Source of the DNA: Actinomycetes bacterium
Lineage (GTDB): Bacteria; Actinomycetota; Actinomycetes; Mycobacteriales; Mycobacteriaceae
Reading direction: 5' to 3'
DNA length: 28,517 nucleotides
NCBI GenBank assembly: GCA_023460175.1
Contig: JAEWRC010000189.1
Coordinates: 1-28,517, forward strand
Shown: positions 7,189-14,906 of the stretch, piece by piece
How the letters are laid out: the number at the start of each line of letters is the position of its first letter
Numbering within the stretch: position 1 is the stretch's first letter
The notes under the pieces: generated by a model
What the model was told of the DNA's origin: nothing
The model's database searches: none
Seen by the model: only the letters and a program-made list of their open reading frames with translations
Made by a program: the position numbers and the translations under genes

Positions 7189-7195
7189 TCGCGGT

Positions 7196-7972
7196 GTGAC
7201 ACCGCGGGTGCAGTCCTCCCAGGTGGTCGCCCGCGTCGGTGCCCTGCTGCGGGCCGTCGGGACCACCGAACCGGTCGGCGCGTCCACTACCGAGTTGGCT
7301 CGGACGGCCGGGCTGGCCCGGCCCACGGCGCACCGGTTGCTGGGCGCGCTGGCCGAGGAGGGCCTGATCGATCGGGACACCGCGACCGGGCGCTGGTCGC
7401 TGGGGCCCGAGCTGTATCTGCTGGGCGCGGGTGCGGCCGACCGCTACGACATCATCGAGCAGGCCCGCGACATCGTCATCGGACTGGCGCGCGAGACCGG
7501 TGAGAGCGCGTTCTTGTCCGCGCGGCGCGGCGACGAAACCGTCTGTGTGTTCAGCGAAGAGGGCAGCTTTCCGGTGCGCTCGCACGTGCTGCACGTCGGC
7601 ATCCGGTTTCCGCTGGGCGTCGCCTCGGCGGGCCTGGCCATCCTCAGCCACCTGCCGGACCGCGAGATCGACGACTACTTCCGCCGGGTCCAGCTCGAAT
7701 CGGACTGGGGCCCGACACATTCCGAGGAGGCGGTGCGGGCACGGCTGGCGTCCACCCGGACCACCGGTTACGCCGTCAACCCCGCGCTGATCGTCGAGGG
7801 CAGCTGGGGCATGGGGGCGGCGGTGTTCGACCGCAGCGCCCGGCCGGCCTGGGCGCTGAGCCTGACCGGCGTCGAGACCCGCTTCCGGCCCGAGCGGCAC
7901 CGCGAGCTGGGCACGCTGTTACTGGAGCGGGCGCATGTGCTCTCCGGTCGCCTCAAGAGCGGATCGGCCTAA
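7196..7972 (+). CDS. IclR-family transcriptional regulator
   Basis: A 258-residue regulator with an N-terminal winged helix-turn-helix (about residues 10-70; recognition segment TTELARTAGLARPTAHRLLGALAEEGLI) and a C-terminal IclR effector domain (GESAFLSARRGDETVCVF, GIRFPLGVASAGLAIL and the late GSWGMGAAVFDR segment). It is divergent from scoA-scoB and is therefore the likely sensor-regulator of the CoA-transferase genes, probably responding to a small organic acid. GTG 7196 is taken as the start because it lies directly behind a -10 hexamer (leaderless) and still leaves the whole HTH domain intact; GTG 7175 would lie upstream of that -10. The TAA stop overlaps the stop of the convergent LysR gene by 4 nt. 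Confidence 0.9.
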   Translation: MTPRVQSSQVVARVGALLRAVGTTEPVGASTTELARTAGLARPTAHRLLGALAEEGLIDRDTATGRWSLGPELYLLGAGAADRYDIIEQARDIVIGLARETGESAFLSARRGDETVCVFSEEGSFPVRSHVLHVGIRFPLGVASAGLAILSHLPDREIDDYFRRVQLESDWGPTHSEEAVRARLASTRTTGYAVNPALIVEGSWGMGAAVFDRSARPAWALSLTGVETRFRPERHRELGTLLLERAHVLSGRLKSGSA

Positions 7973-8922
7973 CTCCACAGCGTCACATGGACTTTCGGTC
8001 GGAACCGGGTGACCCCGACCCCGGTGCCGCGGATCATCGCCTGGGTGCAGCGCGGGGTGGTGATGAAGCGGACGAGCTCGGAGACCGCGGGCTGCCGCGC
8101 ATTCGGCAGCAGCGTGGTGGCCGACCACTCGCCGGCGTGCCGCAGGCCCGGCCCGTCCACGCGGACCAGGTGGCCGGTGTCGAGATCCTTGGCCACCGCG
8201 AAGCCGATCGCCAGGGTCACGCCGGTGCCCTGCCGGACCTCCTCGAGCGCGGCGGTGTCGCTCTGGAAGATCCGCTGCCGGGACTCCGGGATCTCCAATT
8301 CGCGCAATATCCGGGCGATTTCACCGTCCGGGCCGGCCGACGGGCCCAGCATCCAGGTCTGCTCGCGCAGCAACCCCGGGGTCACGGCCGCGCTGGTCAG
8401 CGGGGAGCCCGGGGCGGTGACGGCGATCAGCTGGTACTTCAGGAACGGCCGCACCGCGAGGCTTTCGCCCGGGGCTTCGACGACCGGGCCCAGCGCGACG
8501 TCGACCGCGCGCGACTCCACCAGATAGCGGAACTGCCGCGCCGGATGCACGCTGAGTTCCACCGACAGATCGTCGGCGCGCGAGGAGAACAAGTCGATCA
8601 GACCCGGCGCGGCGTGCTCGGCGAACGCGCTCGAGGCCGCGATGCGCAACAGTCGCCGGCCGTGCGCCGCCTCGGTGACCTCCGCGGCGGTCTGCTGCTG
8701 CAGGCCCAGGATCTCCACGGCGCGGGCGGCCAACCGGAGCCCGCCGGGGGTGAACGCCAGCCCCGCGGCGGTCCGCACGAACAGCTTGTCGTCGAGCTCC
8801 TTGCGCAGCTGCGCGACGTGCATGGACACCCCGGCGTCGGAGACCCCGAGTTCTTCGGCGGCGGCGCGCACCGAACCGAGGCGTACGACCGCCGAAAATG
8901 CCCGAAGCTGAGCCGGTGTCAC
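7969..8922 (-). CDS. LysR-family transcriptional regulator of the CO dehydrogenase locus
   Basis: A 317-residue LysR-type regulator. The N-terminal HTH covers residues 1-60 (RAFSAVVRLGSVRAAAEELG followed by VSMHVAQLRKELDDKLFVR), and the periplasmic-binding-like effector domain takes up about residues 90-300. The start is GTG 8922, just 6 nt behind the -10 TAGTCT on the minus strand. It is divergent from the first XdhC gene with only 33 nt between the two start codons, the classic layout for a LysR activator of its neighbour. M. tuberculosis has a LysR gene (Rv0377, from memory) in the same place. The inducer is unknown. The C-terminal end SELVRFITTPRCTQAMIRG looks complete. Confidence 0.92.
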   Translation of the reverse strand: MTPAQLRAFSAVVRLGSVRAAAEELGVSDAGVSMHVAQLRKELDDKLFVRTAAGLAFTPGGLRLAARAVEILGLQQQTAAEVTEAAHGRRLLRIAASSAFAEHAAPGLIDLFSSRADDLSVELSVHPARQFRYLVESRAVDVALGPVVEAPGESLAVRPFLKYQLIAVTAPGSPLTSAAVTPGLLREQTWMLGPSAGPDGEIARILRELEIPESRQRIFQSDTAALEEVRQGTGVTLAIGFAVAKDLDTGHLVRVDGPGLRHAGEWSATTLLPNARQPAVSELVRFITTPRCTQAMIRGTGVGVTRFRPKVHVTLWS

Positions 8923-8928
8923 GCCTGC

Positions 8929-8934
8929 AGACTA
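8929..8934 (-). promoter_or_regulatory. -10 hexamer TAGTCT of the leaderless lysR promoter
   Basis: Read on the minus strand, TAGTCT is followed by six bases (GCAGGC) and then the GTG start. The spacing leaves no room for a Shine-Dalgarno sequence, so the mRNA should begin at the start codon. Confidence 0.5.
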
Positions 8935-8935
8935 G

Positions 8936-8957
8936 ACGTGTCCTAACCTGGGCACGT
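8936..8957. promoter_or_regulatory. Dyad centred on the xdhC -10, candidate LysR-linked operator
   Basis: ACGTGTCC (8936-8943) and GGGCACGT (8950-8957) are reverse complements with one mismatch around a 6-nt spacer. The spacer, TAACCT (8944-8949), is exactly the -10 hexamer of the XdhC gene. The arms reach into the GTG start at 8956 on one side and to 2 nt from the lysR -10 on the other. A protein bound here would cover both promoters. The symmetry is seen; the binder is inferred to be the LysR protein. Confidence 0.4.
8944..8949 (+). promoter_or_regulatory. -10 hexamer TAACCT of the leaderless xdhC promoter
   Basis: TAACCT is followed by six bases (GGGCAC) and the GTG start at 8956, mirroring the divergent lysR promoter. 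There is no Shine-Dalgarno sequence. Confidence 0.5.
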
Positions 8958-10086
8958 GCGAGATGTGCTGAGCGACCTCTTAGCGGTCTGGCGGTCCGGG
9001 GCGACCGCCGGGCTGGGGACGGTGGTGCGCACCTTCCGTTCCGCGCCCCGGCCGGCGGGCGCGGCCATGGTGGTGGCGCCCGACGGGACGGTCAGCGGAT
9101 CAGTTTCCGGGGGCTGCGTCGAGGGCGCGGTCTACGAGCTCGCGACCGAGGTGATCGCTACGGGCGTCCCGGTCCTGCAGCGCTACGGGGTCAGCGACGA
9201 CGACGCCTTCGAGGTCGGACTGACCTGCGGCGGCATCCTGGATATCTTCGTCGAGCCGGTGTCGCAGAACAACTTTGACCAGCTGGCCGCCGTGGCCGAC
9301 GATATCGACGCGCACCGGCCGGTGGCGCTGGCCACCGTCATCGCCCATCCGGACCCGGCGCGGGTCGGTGGCCGCCTGGTGGTGCGGCCCGAGGAGGTGC
9401 ACGGATCGCTGGATTCGGCGCGCGCCGATGCCGCGGTCACCGACGATGTGCGCGGCCTGCTGGCGGCGGGCCGCAGCGAGGTGCTCACCTACGGCCCCGA
9501 CGGGCAGCGCCGCGGCGAGGGTATGGAGGTGTTCGTCGCCAGTTACGCACCGCGGCCGCGGATGCTGGTGTTCGGGGCCATCGACTTCGCGGCCGCCGTC
9601 GCGGCCCAGGGGTCCTTCCTGGGCTACCGGGTCACGGTGTGCGACGCCCGGGAGGTGTTCGCCACGCCCGCGCGCTTCCCGACCGCCGACGAGGTGATCG
9701 TCGACTGGCCGCACCGCTATCTGGCCGCCGAGGTCGCCGCCGGCGCCATCGACTCGCGCACCGTCATCTGTGTGCTCACCCACGACCCGAAGTTCGACGT
9801 GCCGCTGCTCGAGGTCGCGCTGCGCCTCGACGAGGTGGCCTACGTGGGGGCGATGGGGTCGCGGCGCACCCATGAGGACCGGCTGGCGCGGCTGACCGAG
9901 GCCGGCCTGACGGGGGCTGAACTGGCCCGGCTGGCCAGCCCGATCGGCCTGGATCTCGGCGGCCGTACCCCCGAGGAGACCGCGGTGTCGATCGCGGCCG
10001 AAATCATCGCGCGGCGCTGGGGCGGCGGCGGACGGCCGCTGGCCGAGACCGCGGGCCCCATCCACGGCGAGATTCATCACGCCTGA
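8956..10086 (+). CDS. XdhC/CoxI-family molybdenum cofactor maturation protein
   Basis: A 376-residue two-domain XdhC-type protein. The N-terminal XdhC_CoxI domain holds SGGCVEGAV at residues 51-59, with the conserved Cys. The C-terminal Rossmann-like domain (about residues 205-350) has RMLVFGAIDFAAAVA, VICVLTHDPKFDVPLL and YVGAMGSRRTHEDRL. Proteins of this family bind and sulfurate the molybdenum cofactor before it is put into molybdenum hydroxylases, here presumably CoxL. It is the first gene of the cox strand, 96 nt ahead of coxM, from which it is separated by a second candidate promoter. M. tuberculosis has an XdhC-type gene (Rv0376c, from memory) in the same place. It is full length, unlike the shorter XdhC-YHS protein downstream. 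Confidence 0.92.
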   Translation: MRDVLSDLLAVWRSGATAGLGTVVRTFRSAPRPAGAAMVVAPDGTVSGSVSGGCVEGAVYELATEVIATGVPVLQRYGVSDDDAFEVGLTCGGILDIFVEPVSQNNFDQLAAVADDIDAHRPVALATVIAHPDPARVGGRLVVRPEEVHGSLDSARADAAVTDDVRGLLAAGRSEVLTYGPDGQRRGEGMEVFVASYAPRPRMLVFGAIDFAAAVAAQGSFLGYRVTVCDAREVFATPARFPTADEVIVDWPHRYLAAEVAAGAIDSRTVICVLTHDPKFDVPLLEVALRLDEVAYVGAMGSRRTHEDRLARLTEAGLTGAELARLASPIGLDLGGRTPEETAVSIAAEIIARRWGGGGRPLAETAGPIHGEIHHA

Positions 10087-10121
10087 TCAGCGACCTTATT
10101 CAGGGTTCGCTTAACCGGCTA

Positions 10122-10150
10122 TTGACGCCGTCGTCGGTATTGCCGACACT
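10122..10150 (+). promoter_or_regulatory. Candidate promoter of coxMSL with an internal dyad
   Basis: TTGACG (10122-10127) is a good -35. A weak -10, GACACT (10145-10150), follows after 17 nt. Between them lies the perfect dyad GTCGG-TATTG-CCGAC (10133-10147), which contains a T-N11-A pattern (T10134, A10146) of the kind LysR proteins bind. This suggests that coxM can be started separately from the XdhC gene, under the divergent LysR. A GAGGGG ribosome site sits 6 nt before the coxM ATG. Confidence 0.4.
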
Positions 10151-10182
10151 AAGACTCCCACGGTGAGTGTGAGGGGTGTCAC

Positions 10183-11076
10183 ATGCAGGTGCCCGGCCCA
10201 TTCGAATACGAACGCGCCACCAGCGTCGATCAGGCCGTCGGTCTGCTCGACCGGTTGGGCGAGGACGCGATGATCGTCGCGGGCGGGCACAGCCTGCTGC
10301 CGATGATGAAGCTGCGGATCGCCAACCCCGAGTATCTGGTCGATATCAACGACCTCGCTGACGAACTCGGCTACCTCGAGTTCGGGGATCCCGGGGCGGT
10401 CCGCATCGGTGCCATGACCCGGCACCGCGACGTGCTGGAATCCGAACCGCTGGCGGCGGTGCTACCGATCTTCCGCGACGCCGAGCGGGTGATCGCCGAC
10501 CCGGTGGTACGCAACCGCGGCACCGTCGGCGGCTCGCTGTGTCAGGCCGACCCGGCCGAGGATCTGACCACGGTGTGCGCGGTGCTCGGCGCGGTCTGCG
10601 TGGCCCGCGGCCCGGGCGGGGTGCGCGAGATCGGGATCGACGACTTCCTGCAGGGTCCGTACGAGACGGCGTTGGCGCACAACGAGATCCTGCTGGAGGT
10701 GCGTATCCCGGTGCGCGGGCACACCTCCAGCGCGTACGCGAAAGTGGAACGCCGGGTGGGGGATTGGGCGGTGACCGCCGCGGGCGCTCAGGTGACGCTG
10801 GACGGCGAGACCATCGCGGCGGCCCGGGTGGGGCTGACGGCGGTGAACGCCGACGCGGAGGCGCTGCGCGCGCTCGCCGACGCCCTGACCGGCAAGCCCG
10901 CCACCGAGGCGACCTTCGCCGAGGCCGGTGCGGCGGCCGCCCAGGCCTGCGACCCGGTGGGCGACATGCGCGGCAGCGTCGACTACAAGCGCCACCTCGC
11001 CGGGGAGTTGACCATCCGAACACTGCGCCGCTCGGTCGAGCGCGCACGCACCGGCAACCAGCGGCAGGGGGTTTGA
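10183..11076 (+). CDS. coxM: Aerobic carbon monoxide dehydrogenase, medium (FAD) subunit
   Basis: A 297-residue flavoprotein subunit that passes electrons from the CoxS iron-sulfur clusters to FAD and on to the electron acceptor. Both FAD-binding motifs of the family are present: AGGHSLLPMMKLR at residues 33-45 and TVGGS at 114-118, followed by LCQADPAEDLTT. The C-terminal CO-dehydrogenase flavoprotein domain covers about residues 185-285. It is the first of the three structural genes (order M-S-L, as in other actinobacterial and mycobacterial CO dehydrogenases), and coxS starts 3 nt after its stop. Length is normal for CoxM (about 290 residues). Confidence 0.95.
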   Translation: MQVPGPFEYERATSVDQAVGLLDRLGEDAMIVAGGHSLLPMMKLRIANPEYLVDINDLADELGYLEFGDPGAVRIGAMTRHRDVLESEPLAAVLPIFRDAERVIADPVVRNRGTVGGSLCQADPAEDLTTVCAVLGAVCVARGPGGVREIGIDDFLQGPYETALAHNEILLEVRIPVRGHTSSAYAKVERRVGDWAVTAAGAQVTLDGETIAAARVGLTAVNADAEALRALADALTGKPATEATFAEAGAAAAQACDPVGDMRGSVDYKRHLAGELTIRTLRRSVERARTGNQRQGV

Positions 11077-11079
11077 ACC

Positions 11080-11625
11080 ATGCAGGTCACCATGATGGTC
11101 AACGGCGAGCAGGTCAGCGCGGAGGTCGAACCCCGCACGCTGCTGGTGCATTTCCTGCGCGACACCCTCGGGCTGACCGGGACGCACTGGGGTTGTGACA
11201 CCTCCAACTGCGGCACCTGCGTGGTGGAGGTCGACGGCGACCCGGTGAAGTCGTGCACCATGCTGGCCGCGATGGCCGCCGGGCACAGCGTGCGCACCGT
11301 CGAGGGACTCGAGGTCGACGGCAAGCTCGACCCGGTGCAGCAGGGCTTCATGGAATGCCACGGGCTGCAGTGCGGGTTCTGCACCCCGGGCATGATGATC
11401 ACCGCCCGCGCCCTGCTCGACCGCAACCCGGATCCGGCCGAAGACGAGATCCGGGAGGCGATTTCGGGTCAGATCTGCCGATGTACCGGCTACACCACCA
11501 TCGTGCGGTCGATCCAGTGGGCTGCGTCGAGTCAGCGGGGCGACTTCGCTGCGGACGTGCAGACCGAGGAAACCCTCGGCGGAGACGCCGCCGAACCCCT
11601 GCTCGAAGCCGGGAGCCAAGCATGA
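11080..11625 (+). CDS. coxS: Aerobic carbon monoxide dehydrogenase, small (2Fe-2S) subunit
   Basis: A 181-residue protein with two [2Fe-2S] domains. The N-terminal plant-ferredoxin-like cluster uses Cys39, Cys44, Cys47 and Cys59 (GCDTSNCGTC, then KSC). The C-terminal helical cluster uses Cys98, Cys101, Cys133 and Cys135 (CGFCTPG, CRCTGY). The spacing matches CoxS of Oligotropha. It carries electrons from the Mo-Cu site of CoxL to the FAD of CoxM. A hydrophilic, acidic C-terminal tail of about 30 residues goes beyond the usual end of CoxS. Its stop overlaps the coxL start as ATGA. Confidence 0.95.
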   Translation: MQVTMMVNGEQVSAEVEPRTLLVHFLRDTLGLTGTHWGCDTSNCGTCVVEVDGDPVKSCTMLAAMAAGHSVRTVEGLEVDGKLDPVQQGFMECHGLQCGFCTPGMMITARALLDRNPDPAEDEIREAISGQICRCTGYTTIVRSIQWAASSQRGDFAADVQTEETLGGDAAEPLLEAGSQA

Positions 11626-14012
11626 CCACCATCGAGACCCGGCCCGAGGACACCGCCGACAACAACCAGAAACCCTGCGGTTACGGACGGATGCTGCGCA
11701 AGGAGGATCCGCGCTTCATCCGCGGCCGCGGCACCTATGTCGACGACGTGACCCTGCCGAAGATGCTGCACCTGGCCATCCTGCGCTCCCCGTATGCGCA
11801 CGCGCGGATCAACAGCATCGATGTGTCTGCGGCCCAGGCGCATCCGAAGGTCAAGGCCGTGGTGACCGGCGCCGCGCTGGCCGAGAAAGGCCTGGCCTGG
11901 ATGCCGACACTGTCCAACGACGTGCAGGCCGTGCTGGCCACCGACAAGGTGCGGTTCCAGGGCCAGGAGGTGGCCTTCGTCGTCGCCGAGGACCACTACT
12001 CCGCGCGGGATGCGTTGGAACTCATCGACGTCGACTACGAACCGCTGGACCCGGTGATCGACGCCCGGCGCGCACTGGATCCCGAGGCCCCGGTGATCCG
12101 CACCGATCTCGACGGCAAGACCGACAACCATTGCTTCGACTGGGAGACCGGCGACGCGGCGGCCACCGAGGCGGTGTTCGCCCGCGCCGACGTGGTGGTC
12201 AAGCAGGAGATGGTCTACCCGCGGGTGCATCCCGCGCCGATGGAAACCTGTGGGGCCGTGGCCGATCTGGACCCGGTCAGCGGCAAGCTCACGCTGTGGT
12301 CCACCACGCAGGCCCCGCACGCGCACCGCACCCTGTACGCGCTCGTCGCCGGACTGCCCGAACACAAGATCCGGGTCATTTCCCCCGACATCGGCGGCGG
12401 GTTCGGCAACAAGGTGCCGATTTACCCCGGCTATGTGTGCGCCATCGTCGGCTCGCTGCTGCTGGGCCGGCCGGTCAAGTGGATGGAGGACCGCAGCGAG
12501 AACCTCACCTCGACGGGATTCGCGCGCGACTACATCATGGTCGGCGAGATCGCCGCCACCGCCGAGGGTAAGATCCTGGCGATCCGCTCGCACGTGCTCG
12601 CCGACCACGGCGCGTTCAACGGCACCGCCGCGCCGGTCAAGTACCCGGCCGGATTCTTCGGGGTGTTCACCGGCAGCTACGACCTCGAGGCCGCCTACGC
12701 CCACATGACCGCTGTCTACACCAACAAGGCACCCGGCGGCGTGGCCTACGCCTGCTCCTTCCGGATCACCGAGGCGGTGTATCTGGTCGAGCGCCTGGTC
12801 GACTGCCTGGCCCACGAGCTGAAGATGGACCCGGCACAGTTGCGGCTGCGCAATCTGCTGAAGCCCGAACAGTTTCCGTACACGTCCAAGACTGGCTGGG
12901 TATACGACTCCGGGGACTACGAGCAGACCATGCGGCTGGCCATGGACATGGTGGACTACGACGGGCTGCGCGCGGAGCAGGCCCGACGCCGCGAGGCCGG
13001 CGAGCTGATGGGCATCGGCATGTCGTTCTTCACCGAGGCCGTCGGCGCCGGACCTCGCAAGGACATGGACATCCTCGGTCTGGGCATGGCCGACGGCTGC
13101 GAGTTGCGGGTGCACCCCACCGGCAAGGCCGTGGTGCGCCTGTCGGTGCAGAGCCAGGGCCAGGGCCATGAGACCACCTTCGCCCAGATCGTCGCCGAGG
13201 AACTCGGCATCCCGCCGGACGACATCGACGTCGTGCACGGCGACACCGACCAGACCCCGTTCGGGTTGGGCACCTACGGGAGTCGGTCGACGCCGGTGTC
13301 CGGGGCGGCCGCCGCCCTGGTGGCGCGCAAGGTGCGTGACAAGGCCAAGATCATCGCCTCGGGCATGCTGGAGGCCTCGGTGGCCGACCTGGAGTGGGAC
13401 AAGGGCAGCTTCCACGTCAAGGGTGATCCGTCGGCCGCGGTGAGCATGGCCGACATCGCGATGCGCGCGCACGGCGCGGGCGATCTGCCCGAGGGTATCG
13501 AGGGCGGGCTGGACGCCCAGATCTGTTACAACCCCGAGAATCTCACCTATCCGTACGGCGCGTACTTCTGTGTCGTCGACATCGATCCGGGCACCGCGGT
13601 GGTCAAGGTGCGCCGGTTCCTCGCCGTCGACGACTGCGGCACCCGGATCAACCCGATGATCATCGAGGGGCAGATCCACGGCGGGCTGGTCGACGGCATC
13701 GGCATGGCGCTGATGGAGATGATCGCCTTCGACGAGGACGGCAACTGCCTCGGCGGATCGCTGATGGACTACTTGATCCCGACCGCAATGGAGGTGCCGC
13801 ACTTCGAGACCGGGCACACCGTGACCCCGTCACCGCACCATCCCATCGGGGCCAAGGGCATCGGCGAGTCCGCGACCGTCGGCTCCCCGCCGGCCGTGGT
13901 CAACGCGGTCATCGATGCGTTGGCGCCCTTCGGGGTTCGGCACGCGGACATGCCGCTGACACCGTCGCGGGTGTGGGAGGCGATGCAGGGTCGGGCGCGA
14001 CCCCCGATCTAG
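11622..14012 (+). CDS. coxL: Aerobic carbon monoxide dehydrogenase, large (Mo-Cu) subunit, form I
   Basis: A 796-residue catalytic subunit that oxidises CO with water to CO2, 2 electrons and 2 protons. The active-site loop reads AYACSFR (residues 375-381), fitting the form I signature AYxCSFR, so Cys378 should bridge the copper of the Mo-S-Cu cluster; form II enzymes have AYRGAGR instead. The conserved proton-accepting glutamate is in GAKGIGESATVG (Glu749). Molybdopterin-contact segments PDIGGGFGNKVP and QSQGQGHETTFAQI are also present. ATG 11622 overlaps the coxS stop by 4 nt; the frame open further upstream is a shadow of coxS. Length is close to the about 809 residues of Oligotropha CoxL. 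The likely M. tuberculosis counterpart is Rv0373c. Confidence 0.97.
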   Translation: MTTIETRPEDTADNNQKPCGYGRMLRKEDPRFIRGRGTYVDDVTLPKMLHLAILRSPYAHARINSIDVSAAQAHPKVKAVVTGAALAEKGLAWMPTLSNDVQAVLATDKVRFQGQEVAFVVAEDHYSARDALELIDVDYEPLDPVIDARRALDPEAPVIRTDLDGKTDNHCFDWETGDAAATEAVFARADVVVKQEMVYPRVHPAPMETCGAVADLDPVSGKLTLWSTTQAPHAHRTLYALVAGLPEHKIRVISPDIGGGFGNKVPIYPGYVCAIVGSLLLGRPVKWMEDRSENLTSTGFARDYIMVGEIAATAEGKILAIRSHVLADHGAFNGTAAPVKYPAGFFGVFTGSYDLEAAYAHMTAVYTNKAPGGVAYACSFRITEAVYLVERLVDCLAHELKMDPAQLRLRNLLKPEQFPYTSKTGWVYDSGDYEQTMRLAMDMVDYDGLRAEQARRREAGELMGIGMSFFTEAVGAGPRKDMDILGLGMADGCELRVHPTGKAVVRLSVQSQGQGHETTFAQIVAEELGIPPDDIDVVHGDTDQTPFGLGTYGSRSTPVSGAAAALVARKVRDKAKIIASGMLEASVADLEWDKGSFHVKGDPSAAVSMADIAMRAHGAGDLPEGIEGGLDAQICYNPENLTYPYGAYFCVVDIDPGTAVVKVRRFLAVDDCGTRINPMIIEGQIHGGLVDGIGMALMEMIAFDEDGNCLGGSLMDYLIPTAMEVPHFETGHTVTPSPHHPIGAKGIGESATVGSPPAVVNAVIDALAPFGVRHADMPLTPSRVWEAMQGRARPPI

Positions 14013-14030
14013 AAGCGCAGGAGGCAGGCC

Positions 14031-14906
14031 ATGATCAGCACCGAGCGAGTCGGGGAACTGCGCCGGACGCGGACACCGTTCGTGCACGCCACTGTGGTGC
14101 GCGCGCAACCGCCCGCCTCGGCGCGCCCTGGCGACGAGGCGATCCTGTTGGCCGACGGCACCATCGAAGGCTTCGTGGGCGGCCAGTGCGCGCAGAACTC
14201 GGTGCGCAAGGCCGCCCTGGGCGCGCTCGAGGTGGGGGAGTCGCTGCTGCTGCGGGTGCTGCCCGACGGCGAGGTCGACTTCCCGGAGGCCCCCGGCGCC
14301 GCCGTCGTCGTCAACCCGTGCCTGTCCGGCGGCGCGCTGGAGATCTTCCTGGTTCCGGAGATGCCCGCACCGCTGGTGCGCATCCACGGGACGACACCGA
14401 TCGCCGACGCGCTGGCCGACCTGTGCGCCACGGTGGGCTATGACACCGCGCGGGGGAGCGGCGCGGTTGGTGATTTCGTGGCGGGCAGCGCGGTGGTGAT
14501 CGCCAGCCACGGCGGACCGGAAGCCGAAATCCTGCGCGCGGCACTGGATGCCGGCGTCGGCTACGTGGGCCTGGTGGCCAGCCGGGTTCGCGGTGCACAG
14601 ATCCTGGCCGAGGCGGCCGTCGGCGACGAGGAACGCGCCCGGGTGCACACGCCGGTGGGCCTGGACATCGGCGCGCGGACCGCCCCGGAGATCGCCGTGT
14701 CCATCCTGGCCGAGCTGATCGCGGTGTTCCGGCGCGAAGGCCGCTCCGATGCGCCGGCGCCGGTGGTCGCGCCGGAAGTGGTCGACCCGGTCTGCGGGAT
14801 GAGCGTCGTCGTCGCGGCGGCCACGCCCCATCTGCGCCTCGACGAACAGGACTACTGGTTCTGCGGCACCGGCTGCCGGGACTCGTTCGCCGCGGCGCGC
14901 CGATGA
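14031..14906 (+). CDS. XdhC-family maturation protein fused to a C-terminal YHS domain
   Basis: A 291-residue protein. The N-terminal XdhC_CoxI-like part holds GGQCAQNS (Cys53) where the first XdhC has SGGC. A shortened Rossmann-like part follows (VVIASHGGPEAEILRAALDA, GYVGLVASRVRGAQIL and TPVGLDIGARTAPEIAVSILAELIA). The last 41 residues form a YHS-type metal-related domain starting VDPVCGM (Cys255) and ending with YWFCGTGC (Cys278, Cys282). YHS domains are found in copper and heavy-metal ATPases. The gene follows coxL by 18 nt with a perfect AGGAGG at 14019-14024, and its stop overlaps coxD as ATGA. Its job is probably late maturation of the CoxL cofactor; a role in copper delivery is my inference from the YHS cysteines. 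Confidence 0.9.
   Translation: MISTERVGELRRTRTPFVHATVVRAQPPASARPGDEAILLADGTIEGFVGGQCAQNSVRKAALGALEVGESLLLRVLPDGEVDFPEAPGAAVVVNPCLSGGALEIFLVPEMPAPLVRIHGTTPIADALADLCATVGYDTARGSGAVGDFVAGSAVVIASHGGPEAEILRAALDAGVGYVGLVASRVRGAQILAEAAVGDEERARVHTPVGLDIGARTAPEIAVSILAELIAVFRREGRSDAPAPVVAPEVVDPVCGMSVVVAAATPHLRLDEQDYWFCGTGCRDSFAAARR

Noticed and set aside
7175..7195. GTG 7175 as the iclR start
   Set aside because: It lies upstream of the TAGACT -10 and would be outside the likely mRNA. GTG 7196 keeps the full HTH domain.
11532..13817. A 761-codon minus-strand open frame opposite coxL
   Set aside because: Antisense shadow of a gene whose active-site motifs are unambiguous.
11622..14012. Form II (BMS-type) CO dehydrogenase-like protein or xanthine dehydrogenase
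   Set aside because: The loop is AYACSFR, not AYRGAGR, and coxD, coxE and coxG are all present.
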